A program made the translations under genes and the position numbers. From contig CAMPDV010001036.1 in the NCBI GenBank assembly GCA_946699065.1, positions 62,001-126,000 on the forward strand: a DNA stretch of 64,000 nucleotides. Direction: 5' to 3'. Under the pieces are notes generated by a model that was given only the letters and a program-made list of their open reading frames with translations, searched no databases and had not been told where the DNA came from. This document shows, piece after piece, positions 13,377 to 27,543 of the stretch (its first letter is position 1; every line of letters begins with the position of its first letter). This DNA is from Loxodes magnus (lineage: Eukaryota; Ciliophora; Karyorelictea; Loxodida; Loxodidae).

Positions 13377-13702
13377 AACTTAAATAGTTAAATTATAAAT
13401 TATCAATTTGAATTAGATATTAAAATGTATTTATTCCTATAAAATTCTTCGATACCTTTATTTCTGTATTTATTCTTTACTATTTCTTTATAAACATCAT
13501 TATTTTTATTTATATCTTATTTACTTTTCATGTAATAATACTAAATTCTATTTAAGAAATAAAATTTTTTAAGGATATAATAATTAAATTTTTGATTTAT
13601 TATTTAATTTTTTCTTTAATTTAATCCTATTGAAGCATTTTTAGGTACAATTTAAAATTTTGAGCTCGTTCACAAAATATTTATAAATTAATTTAACATA
13701 AT
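13377..13702 (+). repeat. 326-bp direct repeat, copy 1 (partner at 42777-43102)
   Basis: Begins AACTTAAATAGTTAAAT and ends at AATTTAACATAAT in both copies, which are nearly colinear with few substitutions. It starts at the very base where the 1.09-kb block ends, so this locus is a junction of two repeat families. Confidence 0.85.
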
Positions 13703-14039
13703 ATATCTTAATATTTTGATATTTACTTTGATTACTAAATTTTTTATTGTAGTTGATTCGACTAAATTATGTAATTAATTATGAATGTTTTGCTTACTTT
13801 ATTTTTATAATTTCAATTCTTTTTCAATTTTTCAATTTTATATCTTTTATTAGGCATTTTAGATTTAAGCTAGAAAAGCAAGAATCTATGATGAAATTTT
13901 TATTTGAGTCATGAGTTCTTGGATTCGTTGCTAGAGATAATTAATTCTGAATTATCCTAACAAATATTATTTAAGAAAATCAGTTTCCTTCTAATATTTT
14001 TCATTAAATTTATTATATATATATAATTTTTAAAACCGC

Positions 14040-14375
14040 CATAGTTGTTCGAAGGTGAACAACAAGGTCATCTTCATCAGAGGTTGGGGAAATTAAGTAC
14101 CCATAATTGACACATGTCGTCCTCTGCTTTGGTGATGCAATGAGACACAATCCTACCATGTTCTTGGACCTCCAGCAAGTATTAAAGATTACGAGTATTC
14201 TAAAATTATATCAGTATTGAACATTTTTATCAGTACTGAATAATTATACCAGTATTGAACAAGGTCTTCCAGTATCTGATAATTTTATCAGTAAGAAACA
14301 TTCTTGTCAATATGAAACATTTTTTTTAAAGAGTTGCGCACCAACGAGAGTGCTACGCGCTCTATAATCAAATTT
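14040..14375 (+). CDS. Coding-like segment with internal ~20-bp repeats
   Basis: One plus-strand frame reads smoothly across a GC-richer island: SEVGEIKYPQLTHVVLCFGD, AMRHNPTMFLDLQQVLKITS, then LKSCAPTRVLRAL, with TGA twice as Trp. Part of the segment (about 14197-14325) is also a degenerate tandem repeat, which could create or mimic the frame. The segment ends in a TTTA-rich stretch similar to retroposon tails. No family recognised, so coding status is uncertain. Confidence 0.33.
14197..14325. repeat. Degenerate ~20-bp tandem repeat, about six units
   Basis: Units of 19-20 bp resemble ATCAGTATTGAACATTTT, with variants such as ATCAGTACTGAATAATTA and CCAGTATTGAACAAGGTC. Periodicity is clear by eye although units differ by several bases. 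Confidence 0.65.
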
Positions 14376-14774
14376 ATTTATTATTTATCTATTATTTATC
14401 TCTTGTTTTAAATTTTAGCCTGATTTACTAAATAAGATATTATTATTTAAATAAATCCATTAAATTTAGTCTAGATAAATTTTTATAATAGTATAAATAA
14501 ATTAAATTAAATTACCGTTGTAACACCATTGTTTGACTCACCACGAAAAAAAATTTATTATTAATAATAGGTTAGAAATGTTTCTAACTTCATCTGGTCT
14601 CTTTGATTCTTATCTTCTTCTCTCCGGCTTATAATCAAATTTGATTGCCTTCACTCTTTTAATTATTGTAATTCTTTCAAAGGTTGAAGCTAGAAGGAGT
14701 TAAAGAACATTCCAATATTTGCATCAAATGACTCAATTAGGTTAAATTATTCTAAACAATAATTATTTGGGATC

Positions 14775-15030
14775 TTAATTATGTCTTTGTTGTTTTCTAA
14801 ATTCTTGATTAGCGAAATGTAAAATCAAGATAACTCTGAGATCTGGATTTTGGTTTCTAGTCGACCTCTCGTACCGATAGAAAGAACCCTCAAAAAAGTT
14901 AGGCTTTTCACACAATGGATCCGTCCTTACTTGTTTGTGGTGGCATCTATTGCAAGAGAACATGCAATGCAAACATGAATGCACCGGATTACCTACTCGG
15001 TCGACTAGAAACCAGAATCCATTAAAAAAT
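14775..15030 (-). CDS. Cys/His-rich coding-like segment
   Basis: On the minus strand one frame gives VDRVGNPVHSCLHCMFSC, then NRCHHKQVRTDPLCEKPNFF and GSFYRYERSTRNQNPDL. The Cys/His spacing (C-x2-C, C-x2-C-H-H) resembles a zinc-binding region. The frame is even readable in the standard code. The first residues resemble a second start-like segment at 55780 (EQVGNLVQCFLH). A 23-bp inverted repeat overlaps it, so it could instead be part of a small mobile sequence. Confidence 0.35.
14843..15021. repeat. 23-bp inverted repeat enclosing about 130 bp
   Basis: The arms 14843-14865 and 14999-15021 are reverse complements except for one base (centre GGTTTCTAGTCGACC). The transcript could form a long stem, or this may be a miniature inverted-repeat element. 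No target-site duplication was identified. Confidence 0.7.
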
Positions 15031-15039
15031 GAATATTAT

Positions 15040-16590
15040 AATAAAAATCTAATTTAATACTATATTATTTAAATTATTATTAAAAGCGAACATTTGCTTG
15101 CAACTTGACTTTTTATAACCAAAATTTTTTGGTTATATCTTTCTTTCATAAATTTAAAGCCAACATAAATGTAATAAGTAAAAAAAAATTTATTTTTAAA
15201 ATTAATTTTATTTTTTTGTTTAATTGCTTTTATAAAATTAACGATCTCTACTATTTTATTCAAAACAAAAATTTCAATTATATAAAATTTTTATCTTTAT
15301 AATTATTAAGATATTCATCGTTCATCTTTATTTATTTTCATTTAATATTAAAATTTGACCTTCTTAAGATAGATTAAAAAGTAAAATTTTAGATTGAAAA
15401 TCTTTATTTTGACAACTAACTGCGACTTTTTCTCCTTTTACTCGAAACTACCGAATTCTTTTTTATTTACTTACCCTCTTTTTTATTCTTCTTTCTCTTT
15501 ATTTCTAGATATTAATAAAAAGTGTTAAAGATTAATCATCTTACCTAATGCATTTTATTTAATACGTTTTTAAAACAACAAAATAATGTTACTATATGCA
15601 AATGTTACATTTTATTATCTATATTTTTGTAAATTTACTGTATTAAGTATAATTAATTGAAATAGAGTCTATTTATAAATTTAAATAAAAATAGAAAATA
15701 TATTAGAAATTTATCATAATTTAATAAGAATCATATAGAGTTATATGTTATGAATTTATAAATAGGTTTTTAGTTATTTATATTAAACTTTTATTTTTAT
15801 TTTTATAAGTTTAAAAATCCTACGGAAAATTAATAAAGAACGTGCAATAATCCAAAGAAACCTAATCGTATTCTATTCAATTATGAATAAGATTCAAACA
15901 GCATCAAAATCTATATTAATAAAGAGATTTTTCAAATTTAGGAGACTCAAGAAACTTCAGTTATGAGAGAACCTACAAAATTTGTACATATCTTCGAGAA
16001 ATACCTTTCTTGCAATTTAAGTTAATGAGCCTAATGAGAAATTTAGCATTTCTAGGTATTAAATTATTAATATATAACATTTATTTCGAATCTGATCGTC
16101 ACTATGACAATAATAATTAAAAAAAGCTATCTTCTTGAATTAGATTTCAGGTCTGATTTTATATTGTAAATTAGCAGTAAAAGCCTTAATTTGAACCACT
16201 TTAATAACCTATTATAGTAACTATGATGTCAACGAAAATATAGGAAATTTGATTATTGCATTTTTACAAGCTCCATCTAAAAAAGCGTTAAAAGGTAAAT
16301 AAGAAACACTGCAATTGTGCGAATGGGAATTAATTATATCTGTAATAATAAATGTTAAAATAAAATTAATAAGCTAAATTTTTAAGTAAATTTATATATA
16401 AATTATTTAAATATAATTAAAATAATATCTAAATTATTTAAGAAAAACAGTAATGTAAAATTTATAATAGTAAAAAATAATATTAATAGAAAATAAAAAT
16501 TTTCGTAAATTATTATATAAAATATTTAGGAAAATGTTCTAATATTTACTTTGCAAAAATTGAATATTGATGTGAAAATTTTAATTTATT
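15040..16590. other. AT-rich spacer
   Basis: No supported gene. Both strands give only short Lys/Phe/Asn/Ile-rich frames. Confidence 0.45.
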
Positions 16591-16595
16591 ATTAT

Positions 16596-16910
16596 AAAGA
16601 TGAAATCAGTTTAAAGATTTCGTAATTTAAGTAGGACCTACAACACAGCCGCATTAAGAGTGAAGAGATTTGGGGGATGAGCTGCAAAAACGGAAGTGGA
16701 AGGCTCTCAATATTGAAAAAAATCATGCAAAGGGAGAATTCTCATTGGTTTTTAAGCCGAAGTTTTAAAGCTAGTAAGTCCGATGAGCGGAAAAACTTTT
16801 ATTTAATCAGAAGTGGAAGGAAAATTCTAACTGAGATTTTATGGCTTTAATATCCTTCTTTAAATTTTAACTGTATATCATAATATAATAAATTAGAAAA
16901 TAAATATTGA
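16596..16910 (+). CDS. Unrecognised basic protein segment
   Basis: A frame of 104 codons runs from 16596 to TGA 16908-16910 across a GC-richer patch. It reads KISQFKQDLQHSRIKSEEIW, then GMSCKNGSGRLSILKKIMQR and FKASKSDERKNFYLIRSGRK. All three Trp codons are TGG. The upstream limit is arbitrary because no ATG fits well. I cannot name a family; it may be an exon or a decayed element fragment. Confidence 0.42.
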
Positions 16911-16915
16911 CTATA

Positions 16916-17050
16916 TTTTCTATGCAAAAACTTGAAAGTTTGCAACTTCACTTTTTGTGTTATAAAGGAAACATCTTCATTAGTTTAAATTTTTTTTAAT
17001 TTTAAACTTGAAATAACCATTATTTATAAAATCGTTAAAAATTTATTAAT
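16916..17050 (+). repeat. ~135-bp direct repeat (partner about 18532-18665)
   Basis: Both copies contain TTTCTATGCAAAAA-TTGAAAGTTTG, then AACTTCACTTTTTGTGTTAT and, further on, TTTATAAAAT. Divergence is higher toward the right. The copies lie 1.6 kb apart. Confidence 0.6.
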
Positions 17051-17059
17051 TTATAAACA

Positions 17060-18900
17060 GTTAGAAAAACTGTTAATATATAAGATAAATAATCCCTGTG
17101 AGACATTCTACTAATGAAAGTTATATAAAAAATTTTAATTTCTACGTTTCTTTTTTAGTATAAAAAAATGACTTAATAAACATATATTTGAAAAAACTTT
17201 TATTATATGATAGTAATTATTTTCATTTTTTATGTTAAATTTTATAAGCTTTGAATTAAAAAAATATAAAATATGAATTGCTACATTCTTATATTTAATT
17301 TATATAATTAAAAAAAGTGTAAGATCTAATAAGAAATATTTTTTTATTATAAAATTTTAATATATTTTACAAGCTATTTGTTTAAATTTCATAACATTTA
17401 TCTTATAGTAGTATTTATAGATTAGCAATATAAAATGTAAAATTTTAACACTTTATTATATTATAAATAATATTTTTTATATAGAATCATCTACAAATAT
17501 AAAAAATAGCTCTAATTTTATTAAATATGATATGAAAAAGTGTTTAAGTGAAATATTTTATAAAATTTGAATTAATATTTTAATTTAATATATATTATTT
17601 TAGTAAAAATAAAAATATAGCTTTTATTTTATTTCTCTTTAAAATTAAAAAATATCAAAATGACTTATGTAAGTTCTTATTATAAAAAATAGTTATTCAA
17701 GAGGTTTTTTAATCTCTTAACTAAAAAAAATTTAATCCAATTTAGTTCTACTTTTTTCCTTGTTTTATTTATGACTTAAATTTATTGAATAGAAAAAGTT
17801 TTTTTATTATTTAAAAAATTAAGATAGCCAATATAAAGAATATTAATTTAGCAATTAATGTATAATTTAACCTAATACTAGTAGAAATAGATTGCGACTT
17901 TTTTATAACATTTATGAACATTAAGACTTTTTTGTTAATTTTTATAATTAAATAAAGCATGTGAACTAAAATTAAATTTCGACTTACAATGATTGCTGGA
18001 AACGATTATAGTCTTAACTAATACTAAAAACTTTGCTAACTAAGTTTTAACTAGCAATGGAGCTAAACTTTTTTTAAATTAGTTAAAGGTATACTAGTAA
18101 TGCAGTTGAAATTAACTATAAACTAAAAAGTTTACCTTAATTTCATGAATAAATTCGTTAAATATTTAAAAAATATGTTTAATCCTTAATATTTCGGATT
18201 AAAATTTACTGAATAAATAATTTTTATTAATTAAACTACCAAGAAAATTAATATTAAATTAGTTTGTGAAGAATTACTCAGATATTTCGAAAATAATGTA
18301 AATATAAAAAAATAATGTTCTTATAAATTATGTTGCTAGTATGTAAAAAAAACTAAAATGAAAAAGGTCTCGAAAGGGCACAAAATTTTTTATATCAATT
18401 TAAAAAGTAAGCAAATAATATGATTTTGAGAAGTTAAAACTAAAGTTAAAAATATCATCTTGGTAATTTTCAGAACATTTTATGACTGAATAAGAAACTA
18501 ATGAGTTTTTTATAAATCTTTAATTACTATTTTTCTATGCAAAAATTTGAAAGTTTGTAACTTCACTTTTTGTGTTATCTAGAAATATCTTAATTAATTT
18601 ATTTTAATAACATTTTACACTTTAAACAACCTTTATTTATAAAATTAATAAAAATTTAGTATTTTAAATCTAGAAATATTTAACCTTAACTACTTCTTTA
18701 GGCAAAAATTCTATTAATATGTTGATTCTGCAATAATAGGGCACCTAGTAAGATAATGTTAAAAATTTAACAAAAAGTTAAGAATAGAGGAAAAAAATAT
18801 TCTGGAGAAAGTTTATCTTGACATATTCACGTGAGCAAGTAAAATTTACTATAAAATATTGTATCAAGGGATTTAATTATATGGATTAATAAAGGAAAAG
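17060..18900. other. AT-rich spacer with second copy of the 135-bp repeat
   Basis: Contains the partner repeat at about 18532-18665. No gene supported otherwise. Confidence 0.45.
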
Positions 18901-18912
18901 AAAAATATAATA

Positions 18913-19125
18913 ATGAGAAATATATTTAAAGGAGTTTTTGGACGCGTAATAATAAAAGAGAAAGAAGAAGACAGAAACCTAGAGTAATTTGAAAACTTTG
19001 TGAAGAAAAAGAAAACAAGAAATTTATGAATAACTTAAAAAGGAAGTAGCAGAAACATTATTAAAAAAATATAATTGATTTTAAATGTGGTTAACATTAG
19101 AAAAGTAGATAATCTAAAATTTATT
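18913..19125 (+). CDS. Short basic coding-like patch
   Basis: From ATG 18913 the frame reads MRNIFKGVFGRVIIKEKEED, then NLEQFENFVKKKKTRNLW, with one TGA as Trp. It is more balanced than the surrounding translation but short, and no family is recognised. Confidence 0.23.
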
Positions 19126-19129
19126 ATTT

Positions 19130-22100
19130 TTATTTTTAAATATTATATTATAACATAACATAATTTATTATAGTGGTTGTACCTTTATTCGGTTTGCTGC
19201 TATAAGTTTGCTAGTTTATTGCTTAAAAATAACCCTTCAATTTAAATTTGCTTGGATCTTCACTGTCATGTTTCTTGATAATTTAAGATAATTTTCCTTC
19301 ATTTTTCCGATAGGTCAATTTCCAACGATTTTCTATTTAAATTATTTACTGTCTTTTAGAAATTAGGAGCTTCTTTGTTTAGTTGGAGTATTTTTTCCGA
19401 TAGAATAAATCTTCACTTGTGCAAAATATTCTAAATATATATTACCATTGATTTTTATTATTCTCTTTTATTTTTTTTAAATTGGAAAAAAATTTTTACT
19501 TTATATCCTTAACTCATGCAATGCAGACATATCATTTTTTTCTGATAGGGAATATATTTTTTTTATAGATAGTTGTACTATTTTCATTAAGTAATTTTGT
19601 ATTTAGGATTGCTCTGGTTTACATATTTTCGAATTTTAAATTTCTCTTATTAGTTATTATGTCTGTAAAATTCGACCTAAAATTTGTTGTAAACGCGGGT
19701 TTAGATCTAAATGTAGATAAAAGTTTTGAGAATAAGACAAGTTAAAACTATTGAAACTTTAGTTGAGTTTAAGTATAAGCAATTTAATAAATTATTATTT
19801 AGTTTCTTTAGATTAAATATCTACTTTTAACCTTTAATTTGATGAGATTTTTAAAAATTTTATCTGTTATTATTCATAAATAATAAAAACTATGCAATTA
19901 AAATCTGAATAAAATTGTAAAACGCATTAATAACTTACTAAAAATTGTTATTAGGTTATTTATACTTATAATGTATTTATTTTTACTTATTTTTTATTAT
20001 TATTTTGCTTATAAATAATTAAAAAATAATTAAAAGTATCATAGCAGTAACTACTTAATTTTATAATATTTGTTGAATTCTATTATTTTTATAGTGTTTA
20101 AAATTATTCTAGCTATTAAAACAATAATATTAAAATTTATATGTTTAATTTTTTTATATGGTAAATTGATTAAATTTTTCTGACAGCTTTACTATTAGAA
20201 ATAATAAATAAAAAATCACGCATTCATCAATCAGCAAATAAACTTGTAAATTTGCAATAAAAGAAAGATGAGAATATTTTTCTTTGATTTTAAATCTTTT
20301 TATGATCTCCAGAAGTTTTTACTCATCTTTAAGACTAAGTTAAAGCATTTTTATTTTAGTTTCAGATCTTACTACTAAATTTCTACAACTGCTACTTCAA
20401 ACTTCTTATTTATTTTAGAATCACAATCTTAAAATTTTACTATAATAGGTTTATTAACCTTAAATTTTATAATAATTTTCTAAATAGTTGTTAATATATT
20501 TACAATTAATATAAAGTACTAAATTAAATATCTTATTTTAATGTAGCTTCATTTATTTAATTTAAAACATTTAATTATTTTTTCTTTAAACATATTTAAA
20601 TTCGTGATACTACTTTTTACTTCTAAATAATTAAAATGTTTTAATCTACATAATTTGTTCTAGTTTTATATACTGATTTGAATTATTCATAACAATGTCT
20701 AAATCTAAGATCAAAAATAATATAATAATTAATTAAATTAAAAATGCAAGAGTAGGTTAGGCATGATTGTTTAAAAAGATTTCACTAAACTTATTGTTAT
20801 TTATATAAGTTAGAAAATGCATAATTTATTTTTTAATCACCTTAGGAATTTAGAAATATAAATTATTAAAAAGCATAACTTATGTAGGTGGGTTCGAAAC
20901 CTACCACTTGGAAAAAACGGATTATAAATCGGTATAAAAAATTAGATAATATAAATAATTAATTAAAAGTAATAAAATTTAAATTTTACAAAATTAATTA
21001 TAAAATTTAATAAAATATCAAAGTTTAAAACAAATTTTTAACTTTTCTAAATATTTTAATTTTAATATTTATCTAATAAAATTTATACAATATTAATAAA
21101 ATTTATAATATTTAATTGCTTTCGTGCATAATAGTCTTTATCTTACTATATTTAAAATATCCTTTTTCTAGTTGAATATAAAAATTATAAAAAATTTATA
21201 ATTTGAGATTTAAATTGTCAAAATTAAAAAAAATAATAAGCTATTACTAAATGTAATAAAAAATTTAAATAAATGGAATTATTTTTTTAATTAAAAAATC
21301 ACCATCATCACAAAAGATAAATTTATTTAAATAAAGGATTTTAAATTCTGTAATCAGCTTAAAAGAAAAAAATAAAAATCACTTAATCTTAGATTTCAAA
21401 AATAGTATTAAGATACCTATAAAATAAAAATTAAAGATAAATGTATCAATAAATCATCCTCATTAGTATTACATAAAATAAATTTTTAACAATTTGAAAG
21501 AGTAAATAAAATAAAATTTATAAAAAGTAAAAATTTATAAAATTTAGCAAATAAAAAATTTCATCTTAAATAATACATTTTATATATTTAAAAAATCAAA
21601 GCATAAAGCTCGAAAAAATTATAATTTAAAAATTTTTTCAGTTATATATAAAATCTTTTTAAGATTTGATTCTAAAAATTATATTTAGATTATCCTAAAT
21701 TAATTTTTTAAGTAAAAGAAGAATTAAACTAATTTTTTTAATAGAAAAAACGCTAAAAAAAAATTCTAAAAGGAGATTATTAAATTTACATAATCTTTAG
21801 AAATATTTATACGATTTAAAAGAGCCAAAAGAGCATTTATAAAAATTGAAATGTAAAAAATATATCTTAACGTAAAATTTAAATATATTAATTTTGAGAT
21901 AATTTTGAATTGCAACTCTTTCTTTAAACAAATTATTTAATGATTGTTGAGATTTACTTAAAAAATAACTATAATTTTTTTACTTAAAAAATTTTAAAAT
22001 CTATTTGAAAAACACGAATAAAAACGCATAATTTTTTTTATAAATGTAAAAGCTTGTGATAATCAAAAGCGATGCATACATAAAATTAAAAACTAAATTA

Positions 22101-25100
22101 ACCTATTTAAAACAAAAAAATGACTAATTCGAAGCTTAAAAAAGATAACTTAAACCCGTCTTCAAATTTTTCAGATTCTTTATTCTTTGATAACAATTTT
22201 TAAGTTAAAAATAAAACAAAAATTATTCTTAAAAAAGTATTAAAAAGTAAAAATATTAAAAATCTTAAATATTAAAATCTTAAAAATAACTTTTTAAACG
22301 GTCACTTGAAAAAACAGAACCCTTCTATCCACATATAATCTGCAAATTCAAACAAAAATTGTCAGAACACAATAAATTAAAATTAAAATTAAAAAAATCC
22401 TCATTAAAAGTATAAAAATCCTTCTCTAAAGCCTTATCATTAAAAAAACTCATAAATAAAGATTCTTTGTTTTGCATAATAAAAAATTCTAAAAATCATG
22501 ATTTCTTATACTGAAAGAATTAAATTATAGAAAATATTTTGAAAAAACATGAATTTACATTTTAGAAAAATATTCATCTTTATGATTAAAACCTTCTTAA
22601 GTTCTTCAAATTTATGATTAAATAATCAAGTGTAAACGATTTGATTTATTAAAGGCTTATGTGTTTATTTGCTCCAAAAAGAAACTTAATAATTTCATCA
22701 TCACTAAATGTAAATTCTATTTTTATTTTAAAAGAAGGAATTTCGAAAAATCCTGTGTTTTTAATTTTTTTCCTTAAAAATTTGAAGAATGAATACTTCC
22801 TTTTTATAAATAAATCGATGACAAAGATTTTAAGAGATTCAGATTCTATTTTGTTCGATTTCGACGAATATTATAAACATAACTAAAAAGAATTTTTATT
22901 GCCATGTTGATAAAATTTTAATTTAGTCTTTAATATTAAGAGAAATCTACAATTCTTCTTAATTTTCTTACTCATTTGTCTAAGTTGACTAAGTTTACCT
23001 TCTTTCTGAAGAAATTTTTAACATAAATGATATTAAAAAATTTAATTAATACTATAATATAAGAAAATATTTTTTAGAAAAGGTCAAAAAATCATTTGTG
23101 AAGAATTATTTATATCTAATAAGACTTAATTTTGATCAAAATAAAAACATTTTACTTTCGTAATTTTATGTACTTTATTTAATAAAATATACATAGAAAA
23201 TATCTTAAACATTTTAAAGAAGAGAAAATATGTGTTCTAAATTAAACCTAGTTTTTGACTAATTTTGATAAAAATTACAAAAAAATTGTCTTATAATTAA
23301 AAAATTTAAACTGATAATCTTTTTGAACTCATGTTTATTTAAATCTTTTTAAATAAAAAAGCCTCCTGTTGTTGCGTTTTCTTGATATTTTAGATTTTTA
23401 AATAATGTTTTTTTATGATCAAATATTTTTATTTATGGATTGACAGTTAAGATCAATTTTTTTAGTGTTTAATTAATGGGACTCTCTTATAAGTTAAAAG
23501 CTAATTCGATTTTCTTTATTTTATCTAATTGAAGTAATTTTCTAGTTATTAAAATTATTGCTTTTGGAAAAGTGATTAAAAAATTAAAAATTAAAATTTA
23601 ACTTTGAAGTTTAAATCAGTTATCTAGTGAAGCTTCTCATATTAAAATATCATAACCGAAATTGTTTTTAACAAAGAATATAACTAAACATTGATTGATG
23701 AAAAATTTCAAAAGATTCGACTTCAGGTGAATATAAAGATTTCTTTTAAGTTAAAACTTTTTTTCAAGATTAGATTATGCACTGCTGATAATAATCATTC
23801 TTAAAAGCACTTAAAAGTTAGTTTATTTGTTGTTCCAATAAAAGATTTATTTGAAACTAAAATTACCAAACAAAAATATATTTAAGTTTAAAAATATAAC
23901 TTAAAAATTATTAGTCTAAAATCAATAATTGTTAATTAAATTATTGAGAAAGATGTCAATTTTCGATAGATCTTTTAGATTTTTATGCGTTTTAAGTAAA
24001 AAATATAATAAAATATTAGGAAATTTAATGTTTATAGAAAGAAAAATAGATAAATTTAAAATTTAAATAATTAAATGACATTTACATATAGTTGCTGAAT
24101 CTAAATTAAAAGTAAATGCTCTTTTGTAAATTAACTTTTTACCGAAAATTAATAAAAGAAAAGTAAATTGATATAATAAGGTATTTTAATCAAGGAATAA
24201 GTAGAATTTTATTAAAAGAAATTTATTTCATAAATTATAAATGAAGATCAGCAAATTTAAATATTATGTAGATACTAAGAAATTAAAACTAGCATAAAAA
24301 AGTGTAACAGAAAAATTAATTTTGAAAAAAATAAATTACTGATAAGAATTTGAGAGAAAACAATAAAAAGAAAAAAATTTATCGGTTTAGATCGAAATAA
24401 TTTCAAATATAGCTTTTTGAGGAATTGTGATTGTTATTATATATATTAACTTGACGTTTCTCTATAAGAAATTTTGAATTTAAATAAAGTAGAAGAAATA
24501 AAATTATAGATTTTATAAATCCTTAAGCAAAAGCATTTAATGAATATTTAATTAATCATAATTTAGGAATTTAAAAATGAAAAGAAAATTTATGCTTACA
24601 TTAAAGATTCAGAACTAAAAAAAGAAATAAGAGAGTTTGAACTAATATTTTTAGAAATAATTAAAATGAAGCCCAGATACTAAGACAATTTAAATAAGTA
24701 AACTTTATGATAATAAACAACTTTATTGAGTAAATACTTATAATTTGTAATAAAACACAATACCCTCTACTCCGTCCTTTATTTATGTGGAATTATAAAA
24801 AAATATAAAAAGGAAATGGAGAAAAGCACATTTAAGTTAAGAAATAGCAAGTAAAATTGCAAGATGACATTCTGATATATAAACATTTCTATATAATATT
24901 ATATTCTTTTCTCAAAATTTATTTTAAAAATTTTTGTTGAAGATATTTAATAAAGTTTTTTTATTCTCACCTTCAAATAATTTATTGGATTTATACATCT
25001 CACTTATAAAATACACCTGAGTCACTTTTTATTGTTATCTGAAGTGCTACATAATTTCTTGTAAATTATTAAATCTTATTAATTTATCCTTATAAATGTA

Positions 25101-27540
25101 AAACAATTTAAATAATATGTTATACTCTCAATTATTCAACCTATGAAAGATCAGAGTTCTCTTATTGCAATACAGATTTAGCTTACTTCAGTATTTTGTT
25201 TCATTGGTATTCAAAGTATAAAGGGTTATTTTCTGATTTTTTTAATTTGCCTTCTGTTTCTAATAATATATTTGAAAAATAATTTTAAAAATATTATTAT
25301 TATGATTTATTGATAATATTGCTGAACAATGTGAAAGCTCAATTTATAGAATACTAAATTGTAAAAAGTGCTGAATCTTCATCTTTAAATTATATCCTTT
25401 TACTTATAATGTTAAATTAGTTGAAAAGACCAAACAATAGAAACATTTAAATTTTATTTTTTTTATCTAAATTTTTTCTATTTTACTAGTGAAAAACTTA
25501 CAAATTTTTTTGCAAAATATATGCTAAACCTTTTACAGTAAAAAATTCTTTTATAAATCAAAATCCTTAGTTATTACTTAAGGCGTAATATATAGTTTAT
25601 TTATAAAATAACTAAGGGTTATTTTTATATATCGAGTATATTGAATACTTACCTATCTATTATAGTTTATAAAGGAAATTAAATTAAATTTATAGGAAAA
25701 TGCTTTTATTTCATTAAGACTTTTTTAATTTAATTATTTTTATTTGATTTAAATTTATTTTTTTATATTTTATTTCTAATTTTTTAAATAGTTTCAAATT
25801 TAAATTTATTTAGTTGCTTTTCATACTTTTTTTAAAACTTTTTTAAAATACAAATGAAAAAAGTTTATCTTTATTTTTAAAAATTCAAATAACTAATTTA
25901 AGGAAAATTAGTTTTAATAAATAATGCTTAATTTAACAAAAAAATTGGAGAATTGAATTGGAGTTTTTGACATTTAAAAGCATTAAAACTTATTTATTAA
26001 TGCTTTCTAATAAATGAAATGTGCTAACCAGGAATAAATTTAGAATTTCGATGAGTGTGAGCAACAAATATATTACAAAAAAACTTATAAAGAATTTTCC
26101 AACGTATATTTAACTAATTAAGGTAGTTATTAATTTTTTACTTAACTAAAAGTTACACTAATAGAGTAGTTTTCGAATAAAAAATTTAAAATAATTCTGT
26201 GAATTGTATTACTAAACAATTTAAAAAATTTGTATAATCCTAAATATGTTGGATGAAAATGAATTAAGAAAGTTATTTAAACTCTTTATTAATAAGATGA
26301 CAATTTTAATTAATGTTTAACCGATTCTTTAAGAGATCTAAATTTTATGTTAATTATATGAAGTAAAAAGAGAGCTCTTTCATTAATTTTAATGTAAACG
26401 TTTAAAACATTTATATCTAAGCAAAATCTTACATGAGCTATTAATTATTTAAAATAATTAAAAAAAATGTTTTTTAAAGACGACATAACCTAAGCAATGG
26501 AAAACAGATTGGAAACAATTATAAAATTCTGAAAGGAACTATTTATAGAGATACCGAAAATTAAAGTAAAATTATCAATCTAATATTTTTGAATATTATT
26601 CCGCATATTAATTTTATATTTTATGAGATTAATTATTATAAATATTTACAATCTAAATTTCATTTGTATCATTAATTTAAATTTATAATTTGTGAAGTAT
26701 TGTATTATAAGTATAAAAACTTTTTTCTTTCTTATCCTAAATATAAATTTTAAAAACTTTATAAATATAAAAATAGACTATTTTAAATTAAAAGCGAATA
26801 ATTTTACATTTAAAAAAGTAATTTTTATTTGAAACAAAGCATCATTTTTACTTTTTTAATATTATTTATTTAAAAATAGAAAATCTCATAATAATAGCAC
26901 TGAAAAACTTCTTTTCTTGAAATATGTTTAAGAAATTTTAAATTTTGATAATTTAATATACTTTTTTTGAGTAAAATACACATAAATCTATAAGAATAAT
27001 TGCTACAAAATTTATTAAATTTATTCTAATATCTAAAAGAATAAATTAAATAAAGTAATTATTTTCTAATTTTCTACTAAATATTTTTTATTTTTCATCC
27101 TAATTAATACTTCAATAAATTATTAAGTCTTTTATTTTAGGTTATGCGAAATTAAGGAATTTAACGTTAATTTATTATTTTTAACAATTTTATTTTCTAA
27201 AATCAAGCAAAATTTATATATATAAATAGAACTGCCTTTACTAGCATTATAAAGATGAAATAATTTAAATTTTATTTGTTTTAATTATTAAATAGTTCAG
27301 CTTATAAGCCATTAAATATTGATAATTGTAAATAAAAAATTTGAGCTAATGTTACAATCTTTAAAATTTGCCATTAAATCAATAGAAATTAATTTTTTTA
27401 AAATATTCAATCTATAATATTTTAATTTCTGTGTAATTAAAATATCTAAGTCATATTAGTATTGCAACTATTTTATAATTCTTAGTAACATATTCCTTTT
27501 ATAAATAATTAAATCTCTTAATTTTATTATTACAAAAATT
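19130..27540. other. 8.4-kb AT desert
   Basis: The longest stretch without a supported gene. A possible coding patch lies at 22659-22886 (contains RNLIISSSLNVNSIFILKEG and DSILFDFDEYYKHN), but it is isolated. A tRNA T-arm-like hairpin sits near 20884-20913. Otherwise only AT-rich sequence is seen. Confidence 0.4.
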
Positions 27541-27543
27541 TAA

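Noticed and set aside
14082-14094. GAGGTTGG resembling part of the Tetrahymena chromosome breakage sequence
   Set aside because: Only a partial match to the 15-bp conserved element, and the internal TGA codons argue against Tetrahymena.
16779-16797. Hammerhead-like core CCGATGAG...GAAA
   Set aside because: The CUGANGA box has a mismatch, stem II is too short, and the stretch lies within a good reading frame.
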